NCBI GenBank assembly: GCA_017437065.1
Contig: JAFSBX010000025.1
Coordinates: forward strand, 1 to 63,581
DNA length: 63,581 nt
DNA from: Lachnospiraceae bacterium
GTDB taxonomy: Bacteria > Bacillota > Clostridia > Lachnospirales > Lachnospiraceae
Direction: 5' to 3'
The position numbers were made by a program, and so were the translations under genes. Positions 40,036-48,531 of the stretch are shown here, one piece after another (position 1 is the first letter of the stretch; every line of letters starts with the position of its first letter). Below the pieces are notes generated by a model. It was not told the DNA's origin and ran no database searches. It saw only the letters and a list, made by a program, of their open reading frames with translations.

Positions 40036-40224
40036 TCTTTCGTATATCTCCCAAAATGCCGGTTCTTGTCTTTTGACTCCTAGCTGATGCTAGGTGGGTA
40101 ACCGCAACCATCCTTCTGCCTTCCCCTGCGTAATGGAGGCCTGACATCCACATGGCAATGTAGGAATCCCGTTTAAAGTAACTGTAGGTTCAAAACAACA
40201 AGAGTTATCGAACATTTCAGGTTA
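40036..40224 (-). ncRNA. ssrS: 6S RNA
   Basis: No protein frame covers this stretch, but it folds as a long hairpin. The 5' part CCTGAAATGTTCG pairs with the 3' part CGGCATTTTGGGAG, matching the terminal stem of E. coli 6S RNA (GAGATGTTCG / CGGCATCTCGG). CTTGTTGTTTTGA pairs with TCAAAAGACAAG further in, and CCTAGC-ATCA-GCTAGG is an internal hairpin. It has its own promoter and terminator. 6S RNA binds sigma-A RNA polymerase by mimicking an open promoter and dampens transcription in stationary phase. Confidence 0.85.
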
Positions 40225-40229
40225 CTTAT

Positions 40230-40258
40230 ATTATATCTAATATGCCTATAATTTACAA
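40230..40258 (-). promoter_or_regulatory. Promoter of 6S RNA
   Basis: On the minus strand: TTGTAA (40253-40258), exactly 17 bases, and TATAAT (40230-40235). The expected start is near 40224, at the 5' end of the closing stem. Confidence 0.8.
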
Positions 40259-40311
40259 GTCCAATTTTTACCTTTCTGCAATATTTTTTATACTTTTTAT
40301 AACAGTTTTCC

Positions 40312-40950
40312 TTAAAGATTACTTATTTCGTTCTGCATCTTTTTACTCAATCCACTTAATACTAATTTATATGATTTCTCGATTAAATCCTTTATTAATT
40401 CTTCCGTTACTTCCTTCCCATCCAGATAAACAGTATTCCAGTGCTGTTTATTCATATAATACCCGGGAATAATATCTTTATATTGTTTTCTTAAAAATTC
40501 ACCTTCCAAGACATCTAATTTTATTGTCACAGCATCACTTAGTCTGCTCCCCTCTTTATCCAGTTTCAATAGTGCCGCAAACATCTTCTCCCCGACCATA
40601 TACCTTATCCAGCCCCATTCCTCTTTATAATCTCTTGTTACTCCCTTAAAGCTTTGCAGAAAATCATCCAGCCAGTGCAGTTTACAATCCGTTTCAACCT
40701 TCCAGCACCGACATTGCTCAATTCTTTTTCCGTCATCCCCTTCTTTCTCGTCATAAGCAAATTGTCTCAACAATTCACAAGGAAATTCGTCACACTGACC
40801 GCAATGCTCTAACTTTTTCTCTTCACAACAAAATTTAACCGGACAGCTTTCGCCCCAAAAAGGCTTACTTATATGTATGCACCCTTTACAATTCATTTGT
40901 TCTTTATACTCACATGTACCACATCTGATTCCACATCTTGATTCTATCAT
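40312..40950 (-). CDS. DUF3795 and MmcQ/YjbR two-domain protein
   Basis: About 212 residues. The first 80 are cysteine-rich in a DUF3795 pattern (RCGIRCGTCEYKEQMNCKGC, then SCPVKFCCEEKKLEHCGQC) and probably bind zinc or a cluster. The remainder (about 95-210) resembles MmcQ/YjbR proteins with a CyaY-like fold: MFAALLKLDKEGSRLSDAVT, KDIIPGYYMNKQHWNTVYLD. Function is unknown. The start at 40950 is chosen for the ATG; a GTG four codons upstream is also open and neither has a strong ribosome site. Confidence 0.75.
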   Translation of the reverse strand: MIESRCGIRCGTCEYKEQMNCKGCIHISKPFWGESCPVKFCCEEKKLEHCGQCDEFPCELLRQFAYDEKEGDDGKRIEQCRCWKVETDCKLHWLDDFLQSFKGVTRDYKEEWGWIRYMVGEKMFAALLKLDKEGSRLSDAVTIKLDVLEGEFLRKQYKDIIPGYYMNKQHWNTVYLDGKEVTEELIKDLIEKSYKLVLSGLSKKMQNEISNL

Positions 40951-40983
40951 GACAATCCACACTCTTTTCGATTAATATTCAAA

Positions 40984-41024
40984 GGCAGGTAAAACAAAAT
41001 CCGAAAATTTTTGTATTACCTGCC
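40984..41024 (-). terminator. Terminator of the beta-eliminating lyase gene
   Basis: GGCAGGTAA/TTACCTGCC arms extended by ACAAAA/TTTTGT make a stem of about 16 pairs, 69-109 bases past the stop. The tail is only TTTG. Confidence 0.6.
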
Positions 41025-41092
41025 TCTATTATATTACTACATACCCCATATGTCCAAAACTTCTCTTAAAACACAACTTTCAAACTCTTAAC

Positions 41093-42541
41093 TTACTGGT
41101 CTTCACCAAAATCTGCAATATACGCTTCAATCAGTTTCTCCGGCCAGTCTGAAACAGGCTCCAGTCTTCCGGTAAAGAAACGTAATGTCTTTGGCTCATG
41201 TACAAACTTAAGGCCGCCAATCAATTCTCTATGGTCATATAACCACTTCACTCTGTCAATCACGTATTCTGTCTGAGATAATGTAAACACTCTTCTTGGA
41301 AATGCAAGACGAACCATTTCCACGGATGCAATATGTTCTGTACCATCCGCATTACGTTCCTCTGACAAAGTTCCTCTCTCCATTCCTCTGATGCCACCGC
41401 AAAGATATAATGCAGCAACTAAAGAACCAGCCGGATATTCCTCTGACGGAATGTGACTAACCACTTCCCTCGCATCAATATGTGCACCAAGACCACCACC
41501 CGGTGTAATCATCGGTATACCACACTTATCCAACTCTTTCACACAGTGATTAATGAACTGCGGTCCCTGAGAAATCACATCTAAGTCCATGGTTTCATCA
41601 AAACCAATAATCAAAGATTCCATTTCCTTCACAGACATACCGCCATAAGTTAAGAAACCTTCAAACATGGTAATATAGTCTTCCATTTCATGGAACATTT
41701 TTTCATCACGAACTAAAATTCCGCCACCACGGCCAAATCCGAATTTACGGGCAGAAAAATAAATGATATCAAATAAATCTGCAATCATTCTTGTAATTTC
41801 ACGAATGGATTTATCTTTCATGGACTCTTCCCGTGTTTTAATGAAATACAGATTGTCCTGAAGTAAAGACGCATCCAAAATCGTTAAAATACCGTTTGCT
41901 TTTGCTAATTCGGTTGCTTCTTTCATATTTTCATAGGAAATAGGCTGTCCGCCAATCAGGTTTGTTCCTGCCTCAAGTCTCATATATGCAATATTATCTG
42001 CACCTTCTTTTTCAATGCAGGCTTTTACCTTATCAAGATCAATATTTCCTTTAAAAGGTAAAGTACTCTTAGAAACAAGTCCTTCATCCTTTACCAGCTC
42101 TTCCACACGACCACCCAAACGGGTTACATGTGCTTTGGATGTTGTAAAATGATAGTTCATAATGACACAGTTATCCGGTTTTACAAAATGCTGTGCAATA
42201 ATATGTTCGCAGGCACGTCCCTGATGTGTCGGAAGTAAATATTTGATTCCAAAAATTTCTTCCAGCTTGTCTCTCATCCGATAAAATGTTTCGCTTCCGG
42301 CATATGCATCATCTGCACGAAGCATCGCTGACTGCATATTATCACTCATGGCGTTTACACCGGAATCTGTTAACATATCCATAAAAATATCGCCATTATG
42401 TAACAGGAACGTATTAAATCCTGCTTCCTTCATTTTTGCCAATCTTTCTCTTGCCGGTAATAAATTCAGTTTCTGCACAATTTTTACTTTGTGCATCTCC
42501 ATTGGTACCGGTTCCCTATTATAAAACTTTATCTCTGGCAT
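41093..42541 (-). CDS. Tyrosine phenol-lyase/tryptophanase-family PLP lyase
   Basis: 482 residues, alignable end to end with tyrosine phenol-lyase (TPL) and tryptophanase. Shared are LLTDSGVNAMSD, DDAYAGSETFY, PTHQGRACEH, TNLIGGQPIS, the PLP lysine in FSARKFGFGRGGG, EGFLTYGG, GMERGTLS and FPRRVFT. The MERG segment resembles TPL (Met379/Arg381) rather than tryptophanase. Two usual active-site residues differ: DATR of TPL is DASL here (Arg217 position), and GGHAVF is GGLGAH (His343 position). The reaction is probably beta-elimination or a related PLP reaction, but the substrate is open. GGAGG lies eight bases before the start. A LysR gene is divergent, 114 bases away. Confidence 0.85.
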   Translation of the reverse strand: MPEIKFYNREPVPMEMHKVKIVQKLNLLPARERLAKMKEAGFNTFLLHNGDIFMDMLTDSGVNAMSDNMQSAMLRADDAYAGSETFYRMRDKLEEIFGIKYLLPTHQGRACEHIIAQHFVKPDNCVIMNYHFTTSKAHVTRLGGRVEELVKDEGLVSKSTLPFKGNIDLDKVKACIEKEGADNIAYMRLEAGTNLIGGQPISYENMKEATELAKANGILTILDASLLQDNLYFIKTREESMKDKSIREITRMIADLFDIIYFSARKFGFGRGGGILVRDEKMFHEMEDYITMFEGFLTYGGMSVKEMESLIIGFDETMDLDVISQGPQFINHCVKELDKCGIPMITPGGGLGAHIDAREVVSHIPSEEYPAGSLVAALYLCGGIRGMERGTLSEERNADGTEHIASVEMVRLAFPRRVFTLSQTEYVIDRVKWLYDHRELIGGLKFVHEPKTLRFFTGRLEPVSDWPEKLIEAYIADFGEDQ

Positions 42542-42570
42542 TACATAACCCTCCAAAAAATTTGTCAATT

Positions 42571-42591
42571 TATTATATTTAGTATATAATA
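42571..42591. promoter_or_regulatory. Dyad in the divergent lyase-LysR promoter region
   Basis: TATTATAT-N5-ATATAATA, an inverted repeat between the two divergent genes, with -10-like sequences in both arms. It could be a LysR site, a pair of -10 boxes, or both. Confidence 0.35.
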
Positions 42592-42655
42592 TTCTTTACA
42601 ATTAAGAAAATTGATGATTTAGATAGAGGTAATCGAAAATTTCAATGGAGGAACT

Positions 42656-43546
42656 ATGGAAATCAGAAATCTAATTACATTTGTTCATGTTGCAGAATTA
42701 AACAGCTTTACAAAAGCAGCACAATCACTCGGATATTCTCAATCAACAGTTTCTTTTCAAATTAAACAATTGGAAACAGAACTGGATTGTATGCTTTTTG
42801 AACGGATTAACCACACAATCAGTTTAACTGAAAAAGGACGCGAAGTGCTTGCTTATGCACAGAAAATCAGGCATCTTACCGATGAATTTAAGCAAAACCT
42901 GAATAACTCCCTTGAAATTTCCGGGCATATTCATATTGTTACACCGGACTCCATTTGTGAAATGATGATGACCCAGAATTATAGTGATTTTTATAAGCAC
43001 TACCCTAAGATTTCCTTAAAATTTTCTACTGCCGATACGGATGATATGTTTCGGATATTGAACCACAATGAAGCGGATGTTATATTTACTCTGGACAGTC
43101 ATGTATATCATCAGGACTATATTATTGCAAAGGAAGAACGTATTTCCACACACTTTGTCACCAGCTCCCTCTCTCCTCTTGCAAAGAAAAAAAATCTTTC
43201 TATTAGGGACATTCTTGAATATCCTTTTATTCTGACAGAAAAAAAGATGGGCTACCGGCGCATTTTTGATGAAACACTTGCCAAAATGTCTCTGAATATT
43301 CAACCTGTATTGGAAATTGGCAGAACGGACCTTATCACAACCTCATTGGAAAAAGGTGTGGGTATTTCCTTTTTGCCTGATTTTGTAACAGAAAAGAAAG
43401 TTGCCGAAGGAACTCTTATCTATTTGGACATTGTAGATTTTGAAATTGATATTTGGAAGCAACTTATATATCATAGAAATAAATGGATATCGAAACATTT
43501 TCATGCATTCTTGCAGTACGTTATGGAAAAAGAATTTAGTAAATAG
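42656..43546 (+). CDS. LysR family transcriptional regulator
   Basis: 296 residues. An N-terminal winged HTH (LITFVHVAELNSFTKAAQSL, YSQSTVSFQIKQLETELDCM) is followed by a periplasmic-binding-protein-like effector domain (about 90-290; GHIHIVTPDSICEMMMTQN, EKGVGISFLPDFV). It is transcribed away from the PLP lyase, so it is the likely regulator of that gene and of itself. Twelve bases separate it from the downstream methyltransferase gene. Confidence 0.92.
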   Translation: MEIRNLITFVHVAELNSFTKAAQSLGYSQSTVSFQIKQLETELDCMLFERINHTISLTEKGREVLAYAQKIRHLTDEFKQNLNNSLEISGHIHIVTPDSICEMMMTQNYSDFYKHYPKISLKFSTADTDDMFRILNHNEADVIFTLDSHVYHQDYIIAKEERISTHFVTSSLSPLAKKKNLSIRDILEYPFILTEKKMGYRRIFDETLAKMSLNIQPVLEIGRTDLITTSLEKGVGISFLPDFVTEKKVAEGTLIYLDIVDFEIDIWKQLIYHRNKWISKHFHAFLQYVMEKEFSK

Positions 43547-43558
43547 AGGAGAAAAACC

Positions 43559-44386
43559 ATGTCAAACATTATCGAAATAACTGATTTTGAGGCACCTGAA
43601 CTAGATATATATGCCCGACTTACAGAAGTACAATTGCTCCGTCTCTACGAGCCGGACTTAGGACTTTTCATTGCCGAAAGTCCTAAGGTAATTGAACGGG
43701 CCCTTGATGCCGGATATGTACCTGTTTCCATTTTAGTAGAACGAAAACACATCGAAACTCAGGCACGGGACATTATTAACCGTTGCGGTGAAATCCCTGT
43801 TTACACTGCCGATTTCGATGTACTAACAAAACTGACCGGCTTTCAATTAACCCGTGGAATGCTCTGTGCCATGCGCCGCCTGCAATTACCAAGCATTGAA
43901 GATGTATGTGCCGGTGCAAGACGAATTGCCATACTGGAAAATGTTGTCAATCCTACCAATGTAGGCGCTATTTTCCGCTCTGCTGCCGCACTGAACATGG
44001 ATGCCGTGCTGCTTACTCCTGCATGCAGCAATCCTTTATACCGCCGTTCCCTCAGAGTCAGCATGGGGACTGTCTTTCAAGTCCCTTGGACGTACTTTGG
44101 CACTGACTCTGCAGAATGGCCTCAACCGGGAATGAAATTACTTCAAACAATGGGATTTAAAACCGCCGCTATGGCATTAAGTGACAACTCTATCAGTATT
44201 GATGACCCGAAACTTATATCTGAGGAAAAACTTGCCATCGTACTTGGTACAGAAGGTGACGGACTGGCATCCTGTACGATTTCCGATTGCGATTACACCG
44301 TGCGCATTCCTATGTCTCATGGCGTAGATTCATTGAACGTTGCAGCGGCAAGTGCTGTAGCTTTTTGGCAGCTTGGATGTCGATAA
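43559..44386 (+). CDS. TrmH/SpoU family RNA methyltransferase
   Basis: 275 residues. An N-terminal substrate-binding region (LFIAESPKVIERALDAGYVP, about 35-110) precedes a SPOUT methyltransferase domain with the three family motifs: ENVVNPTNVGAIFRSAAAL, LAIVLGTEGDGLA and CDYTVRIPMSHGVDSLNVAAA. It is predicted to 2'-O-methylate rRNA or tRNA with SAM; the target is not known. GAGGAG lies seven bases before the ATG. Probably cotranscribed with the LysR gene. Confidence 0.92.
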   Translation: MSNIIEITDFEAPELDIYARLTEVQLLRLYEPDLGLFIAESPKVIERALDAGYVPVSILVERKHIETQARDIINRCGEIPVYTADFDVLTKLTGFQLTRGMLCAMRRLQLPSIEDVCAGARRIAILENVVNPTNVGAIFRSAAALNMDAVLLTPACSNPLYRRSLRVSMGTVFQVPWTYFGTDSAEWPQPGMKLLQTMGFKTAAMALSDNSISIDDPKLISEEKLAIVLGTEGDGLASCTISDCDYTVRIPMSHGVDSLNVAAASAVAFWQLGCR

Positions 44387-44451
44387 TAAGGTAATTTTTT
44401 TCAAAAAACAGCAGACATATAATACAAACACATAATGAACAACGGTAGAAA

Positions 44452-44500
44452 AAAAGAGATAAGCGAACCCTTTGTCAAAAATCTGCTTATCTCTCTTTTT
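44452..44500. terminator. Bidirectional terminator, methyltransferase / putP
   Basis: AGAGATAAGC and GCTTATCTCT form a 10-bp stem flanked by A-run and T-run, between two convergent genes. Confidence 0.8.
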
Positions 44501-44514
44501 CTATCGTTTTCCCT

Positions 44515-46041
44515 TTATTTTGCTTCTTCAAATTCTTTTTCTATGCTTTCATCCGGTGTCTTTGTAAGTAAACTTACCACTATAATAAAGAATAAAGATA
44601 CCAAGAATGCCGGAAGCAACTCATATATATTCCAGATTCCACCGATAGGACGAACAACATACTTCCAGACAAATACCATGATTCCGCCACTTACCATACC
44701 TGCCAATGCACCCCAACGGTTACTTCTCTTCCAGAATAAAGCACATAAAGTTACCGCACCAAATGCACCGCCAAAACCAGCCCAGGCAAAGGATACAATA
44801 CCAAATACACTGGAATTAGGATCACGCGCAAGAATAATTCCAATCAAGCTAATTGCAACAATGGTAATACGTGCAACCACCAGACTTTTCTTCTCGGATA
44901 ATTTTATATGTAAGAAATCCTGCACAATATTTTGTGACACACTGGAAGCCGCTGCCAACATCTGACTATCTGCTGTTGACATGGTTGCTGCTAAGATTCC
45001 TGCCAAAATAATGCCTGCTACAATTGCAGGGAAAATACCATGTGAACTAATCAATCCTGCAATTTTAACAATAATTGTTTCACTGCTGCTGCCTTCTAAG
45101 AACTCTAAAGCACCTGCTTTTGTCATTCCCAGACCTACAACACCAATAAAAATCGCTACTGCCATTGCAATAAATACCCAGACTGTTGCAATACGACGGG
45201 ATAAGACTAATTTTTTTTCATCTTCCACAGCCATAAATCGAAGCAGGATATGTGGCATTCCAAAGTATCCCAGCCCCCACGCAAGCGTAGATACAACTGT
45301 GATTGCTCCATATGTTCCCGAAGTACCACTTACAGGATCATAAGAAGCATTCATGCTAAGATATCCCGGCAACGCTTTTGCATTTTCAATAACTGCATCC
45401 ACACCGCCTGCTGTGGAAATACCAAAGCAAACTACTACTACAAGTGCCATTGTCATAACAATACTTTGAATCAAATCCGTTGTTGACACAGCACGGAATC
45501 CACCCATAATCGTATATCCTACAATTACTAATGCGGAAATTATCATTGCTGTCATATAATCCACGCCAAATAAACTGTTGAATAACTTACCGCATGCAGC
45601 AAAACCGGATGCCGTATACGGAATAAAAAATACAATAATTACAACCGCTGCAATTACATTTAAAATATTTGCTTTATCATGATATCTTTTTGAGAAAAAC
45701 TCCGGAACCGTAATTGCATTGATATTTGCAGAATAACGACGAAGTCTTCTGGCTACGATTAACCAGTTGACCCATGTTCCAATCCCTAACCCGATTGCTG
45801 TCCATGCCGGATCACAAATTCCTGACAAATACGCTAATCCCGGAAGTCCCATCAGCAACCAGCTAGACATATCACTTGCTTCTGCACTCATGGCAGTTAC
45901 AATCGGTCCCATTTTACGACCGCCAAGATAAAAGTCCTCACTATTACTGTTTTTCTTGCTGAATACGAATCCGATTGCAAGCATCACCATCAAATAAATG
46001 ACAATCGTTGCTATCAGACAAAACTTAATTGTTGCTATCAT
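44515..46041 (-). CDS. putP: Sodium/proline symporter
   Basis: 508-residue sodium:solute symporter with about thirteen membrane helices. Motifs of the PutP branch are visible: YLGGRKMGPIVTAMSAEASDMSSWLLMGLPG near the second helix (Na+ site), INAITVPEFFSKRYH, VGYTIMGGFRAVSTTDLIQS and AATMSTADSQMLAAASSVSQ. Imports proline with sodium. An AGAGG site precedes the ATG, and the promoter lies in the end of the neighbouring permease gene. Confidence 0.93.
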   Translation of the reverse strand: MIATIKFCLIATIVIYLMVMLAIGFVFSKKNSNSEDFYLGGRKMGPIVTAMSAEASDMSSWLLMGLPGLAYLSGICDPAWTAIGLGIGTWVNWLIVARRLRRYSANINAITVPEFFSKRYHDKANILNVIAAVVIIVFFIPYTASGFAACGKLFNSLFGVDYMTAMIISALVIVGYTIMGGFRAVSTTDLIQSIVMTMALVVVVCFGISTAGGVDAVIENAKALPGYLSMNASYDPVSGTSGTYGAITVVSTLAWGLGYFGMPHILLRFMAVEDEKKLVLSRRIATVWVFIAMAVAIFIGVVGLGMTKAGALEFLEGSSSETIIVKIAGLISSHGIFPAIVAGIILAGILAATMSTADSQMLAAASSVSQNIVQDFLHIKLSEKKSLVVARITIVAISLIGIILARDPNSSVFGIVSFAWAGFGGAFGAVTLCALFWKRSNRWGALAGMVSGGIMVFVWKYVVRPIGGIWNIYELLPAFLVSLFFIIVVSLLTKTPDESIEKEFEEAK

Positions 46042-46087
46042 TTTTATCTTTCCTCTCTTTTATGACTTTTTTGTCACAATTATTCGT

Positions 46088-46116
46088 ATTATAGCAAAAA
46101 TAAGATTATCAGGCAA
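46088..46116 (-). promoter_or_regulatory. Promoter of putP
   Basis: TTGCCT (46111-46116), a 17-base spacer and TATAAT (46088-46093) on the minus strand. The -35 box overlaps the last codons and stop of the upstream ABC permease gene. Confidence 0.7.
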
Positions 46117-46927
46117 TAAAATATTCCAACACCCAGCGAATCGGACTTACTACACTAAAAAACTGTATCATCTTCGGCATTTCTTCAACAGCTACAAACG
46201 TTCCTCCTAAAATGGATAACACAACTGCCAACGACGATGCCAAAATATTAGCTGTCATCTCTCTTTTACAAAGAAATGCATGCACAACTCCATAAGCCGT
46301 GGTAATACTGCTTATCATCAAAATTACCGCCAACATTTTTAAGCAATCCACTTTCTTTTCTAACATACAAAAACCAAGAACAGCTATACTTACCTGAAAA
46401 CTTACCATAACTGAAGTAGATAATACATAGCCTCCTAAGTACTCTGCTGACTTTTTCCCCGACATACTAAATCTTTCTATCATTCCCTGCTCCCTGTCTG
46501 CAATAAATTTTGTGGCATATAAGGTGGCAATCACAAAATATGCTGTCATAAGCATCGCTATCTGTCTTTCAAATGTTGATATGGTCTTCTTTTCATTTTT
46601 GCTTTTTTCCTGTAATATTTCCTGAAACTGCCCTACTTCACTTTCATTTTTCAAATCAACTATGTAATCATAGTTTCCCATAATGAAATCTGTCTGCACT
46701 ACTTCTCCTTCTATAATTTGGTATTGTACATTTTCGAATTTTTTCCATTTATCTAATATACTTTCCTCCTGATTTATAATCCCAACACAAATGTTATTTA
46801 ACGAAATTTGAGTGCCTGCCATTCCTCCCACTACGATCATCACAGGCATAATAAACATAAGCAGATACGTCATTTTATTGGCAAATAATCTTTTTAAATT
46901 ATTTTTCATAACCAGATAAATTCCCAT
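46109..46927 (-). CDS. ABC-2 type permease, C-terminally short
   Basis: 272 residues, second permease of a PadR-controlled exporter. A first helix (MTYLLMFIMPVMIVVGGMAG) is followed by a large external segment and four further helices. It ends eight residues after SPIRW, whereas the partner permease continues for about 48 residues past its SPLRW with one more membrane helix. The last helix is therefore missing. The start at 46927 has GGGAG nine bases upstream and overlaps the end of the preceding gene by 29 bases; an ATG at 46909 is an alternative. Confidence 0.82.
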   Translation of the reverse strand: MGIYLVMKNNLKRLFANKMTYLLMFIMPVMIVVGGMAGTQISLNNICVGIINQEESILDKWKKFENVQYQIIEGEVVQTDFIMGNYDYIVDLKNESEVGQFQEILQEKSKNEKKTISTFERQIAMLMTAYFVIATLYATKFIADREQGMIERFSMSGKKSAEYLGGYVLSTSVMVSFQVSIAVLGFCMLEKKVDCLKMLAVILMISSITTAYGVVHAFLCKREMTANILASSLAVVLSILGGTFVAVEEMPKMIQFFSVVSPIRWVLEYFIA

Positions 46928-47663
46928 ACATATATTCTCCCTTCTTAAATGTATATATTGCAATCATAGTAAACACCAGCCCCAAAGCAAATAGTACAAT
47001 GCTCACCTCTATTAATAAAGTGACATTCCCATCAAATAAAAGCAAAAATAAGCACCTGTTAATCCATCTGAGGGGTGATAAATTCAAAAGTATGTTTTCC
47101 GTTTGTTGTGTCGAACCTATTCGAAAAAATGTACCACCCATAATCGCAAATAAAATAATCGGAATATTCATTATATTTTTTATCCTAAGAAAATTTTTCA
47201 TTCCTAATCCAATCACAGTTCCTAATGCCGTTATTGCAAATGATAATGTTAAAAATAACATAATTACATAAAAGGTATTGTCTGTCTCAATTCCTGTAAC
47301 TAAAGCTGCACCAAAATATACCGGTATACTGCATAAAAAGATTGCCATACTGCATGATAAAACTTTTGCTATCACAATTGCTTTCGAAGATACAGGTGTC
47401 AACAGAATCCTCTCTGCCGTCTTTGCATAAGCATCATCTTTGCCTGCATAGCTGGCTGTAATCATTGCCATCACAATGCTAAACGGAATCATCACCACTG
47501 TATAGTATTGATAGCTTGTAATGCCACCATAGAAGTTGTTCCTACATAGTCCTCCAAGCAATACAATCATAATTATCGGAAAAATCATATTATATCCAAC
47601 CACAAATCCGTCACACAATCTGCGTCTGATATTCATTTTTAATAAAGCTGTAAATGCTGCCAT
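46899..47663 (-). CDS. ABC-2 type permease
   Basis: 254 residues with six predicted membrane helices, in the layout of ABC-2 permeases: an N-terminal helix after a short cytoplasmic start (NMIFPIIMIVLLGGL), an external loop, then GKDDAYAKTAERILLTPVSS and a C-terminal SPLRWINRCLFLLLFDGNV. It forms an exporter with the ATPase ending four bases upstream and the second permease. The exported substrate is unknown; such PadR-controlled systems often export drugs or peptides. Confidence 0.87.
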   Translation of the reverse strand: MAAFTALLKMNIRRRLCDGFVVGYNMIFPIIMIVLLGGLCRNNFYGGITSYQYYTVVMIPFSIVMAMITASYAGKDDAYAKTAERILLTPVSSKAIVIAKVLSCSMAIFLCSIPVYFGAALVTGIETDNTFYVIMLFLTLSFAITALGTVIGLGMKNFLRIKNIMNIPIILFAIMGGTFFRIGSTQQTENILLNLSPLRWINRCLFLLLFDGNVTLLIEVSIVLFALGLVFTMIAIYTFKKGEYMYGNLSGYEK

Positions 47664-47666
47664 CCT

Positions 47667-48419
47667 TTAAACCACCTCATCCCTTAATTCTTTTCCTGTA
47701 ATATGCAGAAAAATTTCTTCCAACGTATTAAATCCCTTAGATTGATATTTTTCCTTCAACTTATCCTTGCTACAGTTTTCCAAAATCGTACCGTGGTCCA
47801 TTAAAATAATTCTATTGCACAACTGTTCAATTTCTTCCATATAATGTGAAACATATATAATTGTTGTACCTCGTCTGTTAAGCTCTTTCATACTTTCCAT
47901 AATATGATTTCTCGACTGTGGATCAATACCAACTGTTGGCTCATCCATAATGAGAAGTTTTGGTGTATGGGCAATGGAGCAGGCAATATTTAATCTGCGT
48001 TTCATTCCCCCGGAAAACTGCCCCGGCTTTTCTTTTCTATGTTCCCACAATCCAACAAATTTAAGTGCTTCCTCTACTCTCCGTCTTAATTCTTTTTTAC
48101 GATGTCCGTAAAGTGAACAAAAGAATGCAACATTATCATAAGCACTCATATCCAAATACAATGCAATATCCTGCGGAACTACACCGATTTGTTGCTGATA
48201 ATTTTTATAATTTTTCACGATATCTTTTCCTTCATAAAAAATCGTTCCTTCCTTCATTTCCTCTATTCCTGTTATCATTCGAATACTTGTACTTTTCCCT
48301 GCACCATTCGCTCCAAGAAGCCCAATTACTTCTCCCGAATGAACCGAAAATGTAATCCCATTCACTACTGTTTTGTTACCATATACCTTCCTTATTTTTT
48401 CTACTTTTAATTGTTCCAT
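47667..48419 (-). CDS. ABC transporter ATP-binding protein
   Basis: 250 residues. Walker A GLLGANGAGKSTSIRMI, Q-loop VPQDIALYLDMSAYDN, signature FSGGMKRRLNIACS, Walker B LLIMDEPTVGIDPQ and the switch His in IYVSHYMEEIEQLC are all intact. It belongs to the DrrA/CcmA-type exporters. Four bases separate it from the first permease gene. A PadR-type operator lies just before its ribosome site. Confidence 0.95.
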   Translation of the reverse strand: MEQLKVEKIRKVYGNKTVVNGITFSVHSGEVIGLLGANGAGKSTSIRMITGIEEMKEGTIFYEGKDIVKNYKNYQQQIGVVPQDIALYLDMSAYDNVAFFCSLYGHRKKELRRRVEEALKFVGLWEHRKEKPGQFSGGMKRRLNIACSIAHTPKLLIMDEPTVGIDPQSRNHIMESMKELNRRGTTIIYVSHYMEEIEQLCNRIILMDHGTILENCSKDKLKEKYQSKGFNTLEEIFLHITGKELRDEVV

Positions 48420-48446
48420 AATATATACTCCTTACCCTATATTTAT

Positions 48447-48462
48447 TATCCAATCTTGGATA
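48447..48462. promoter_or_regulatory. PadR-type operator before the ABC exporter genes
   Basis: TATCCAATCTTGGATA, a perfect dyad of ATCCAA-N2-TTGGAT, about 30 bases upstream of the ATPase start. Two related sites lie in front of the padR gene. Confidence 0.7.
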
Positions 48463-48531
48463 TTTATTTTTTATTTAAGGAATCGTTACAGATTCCTTTT
48501 TTTCAATATGAAATTACTCAAAGACACTCCC

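Noticed and set aside
44435-44965. Plus-strand frame of 176 codons
   Set aside because: Complement of the putP coding sequence, with no independent evidence.
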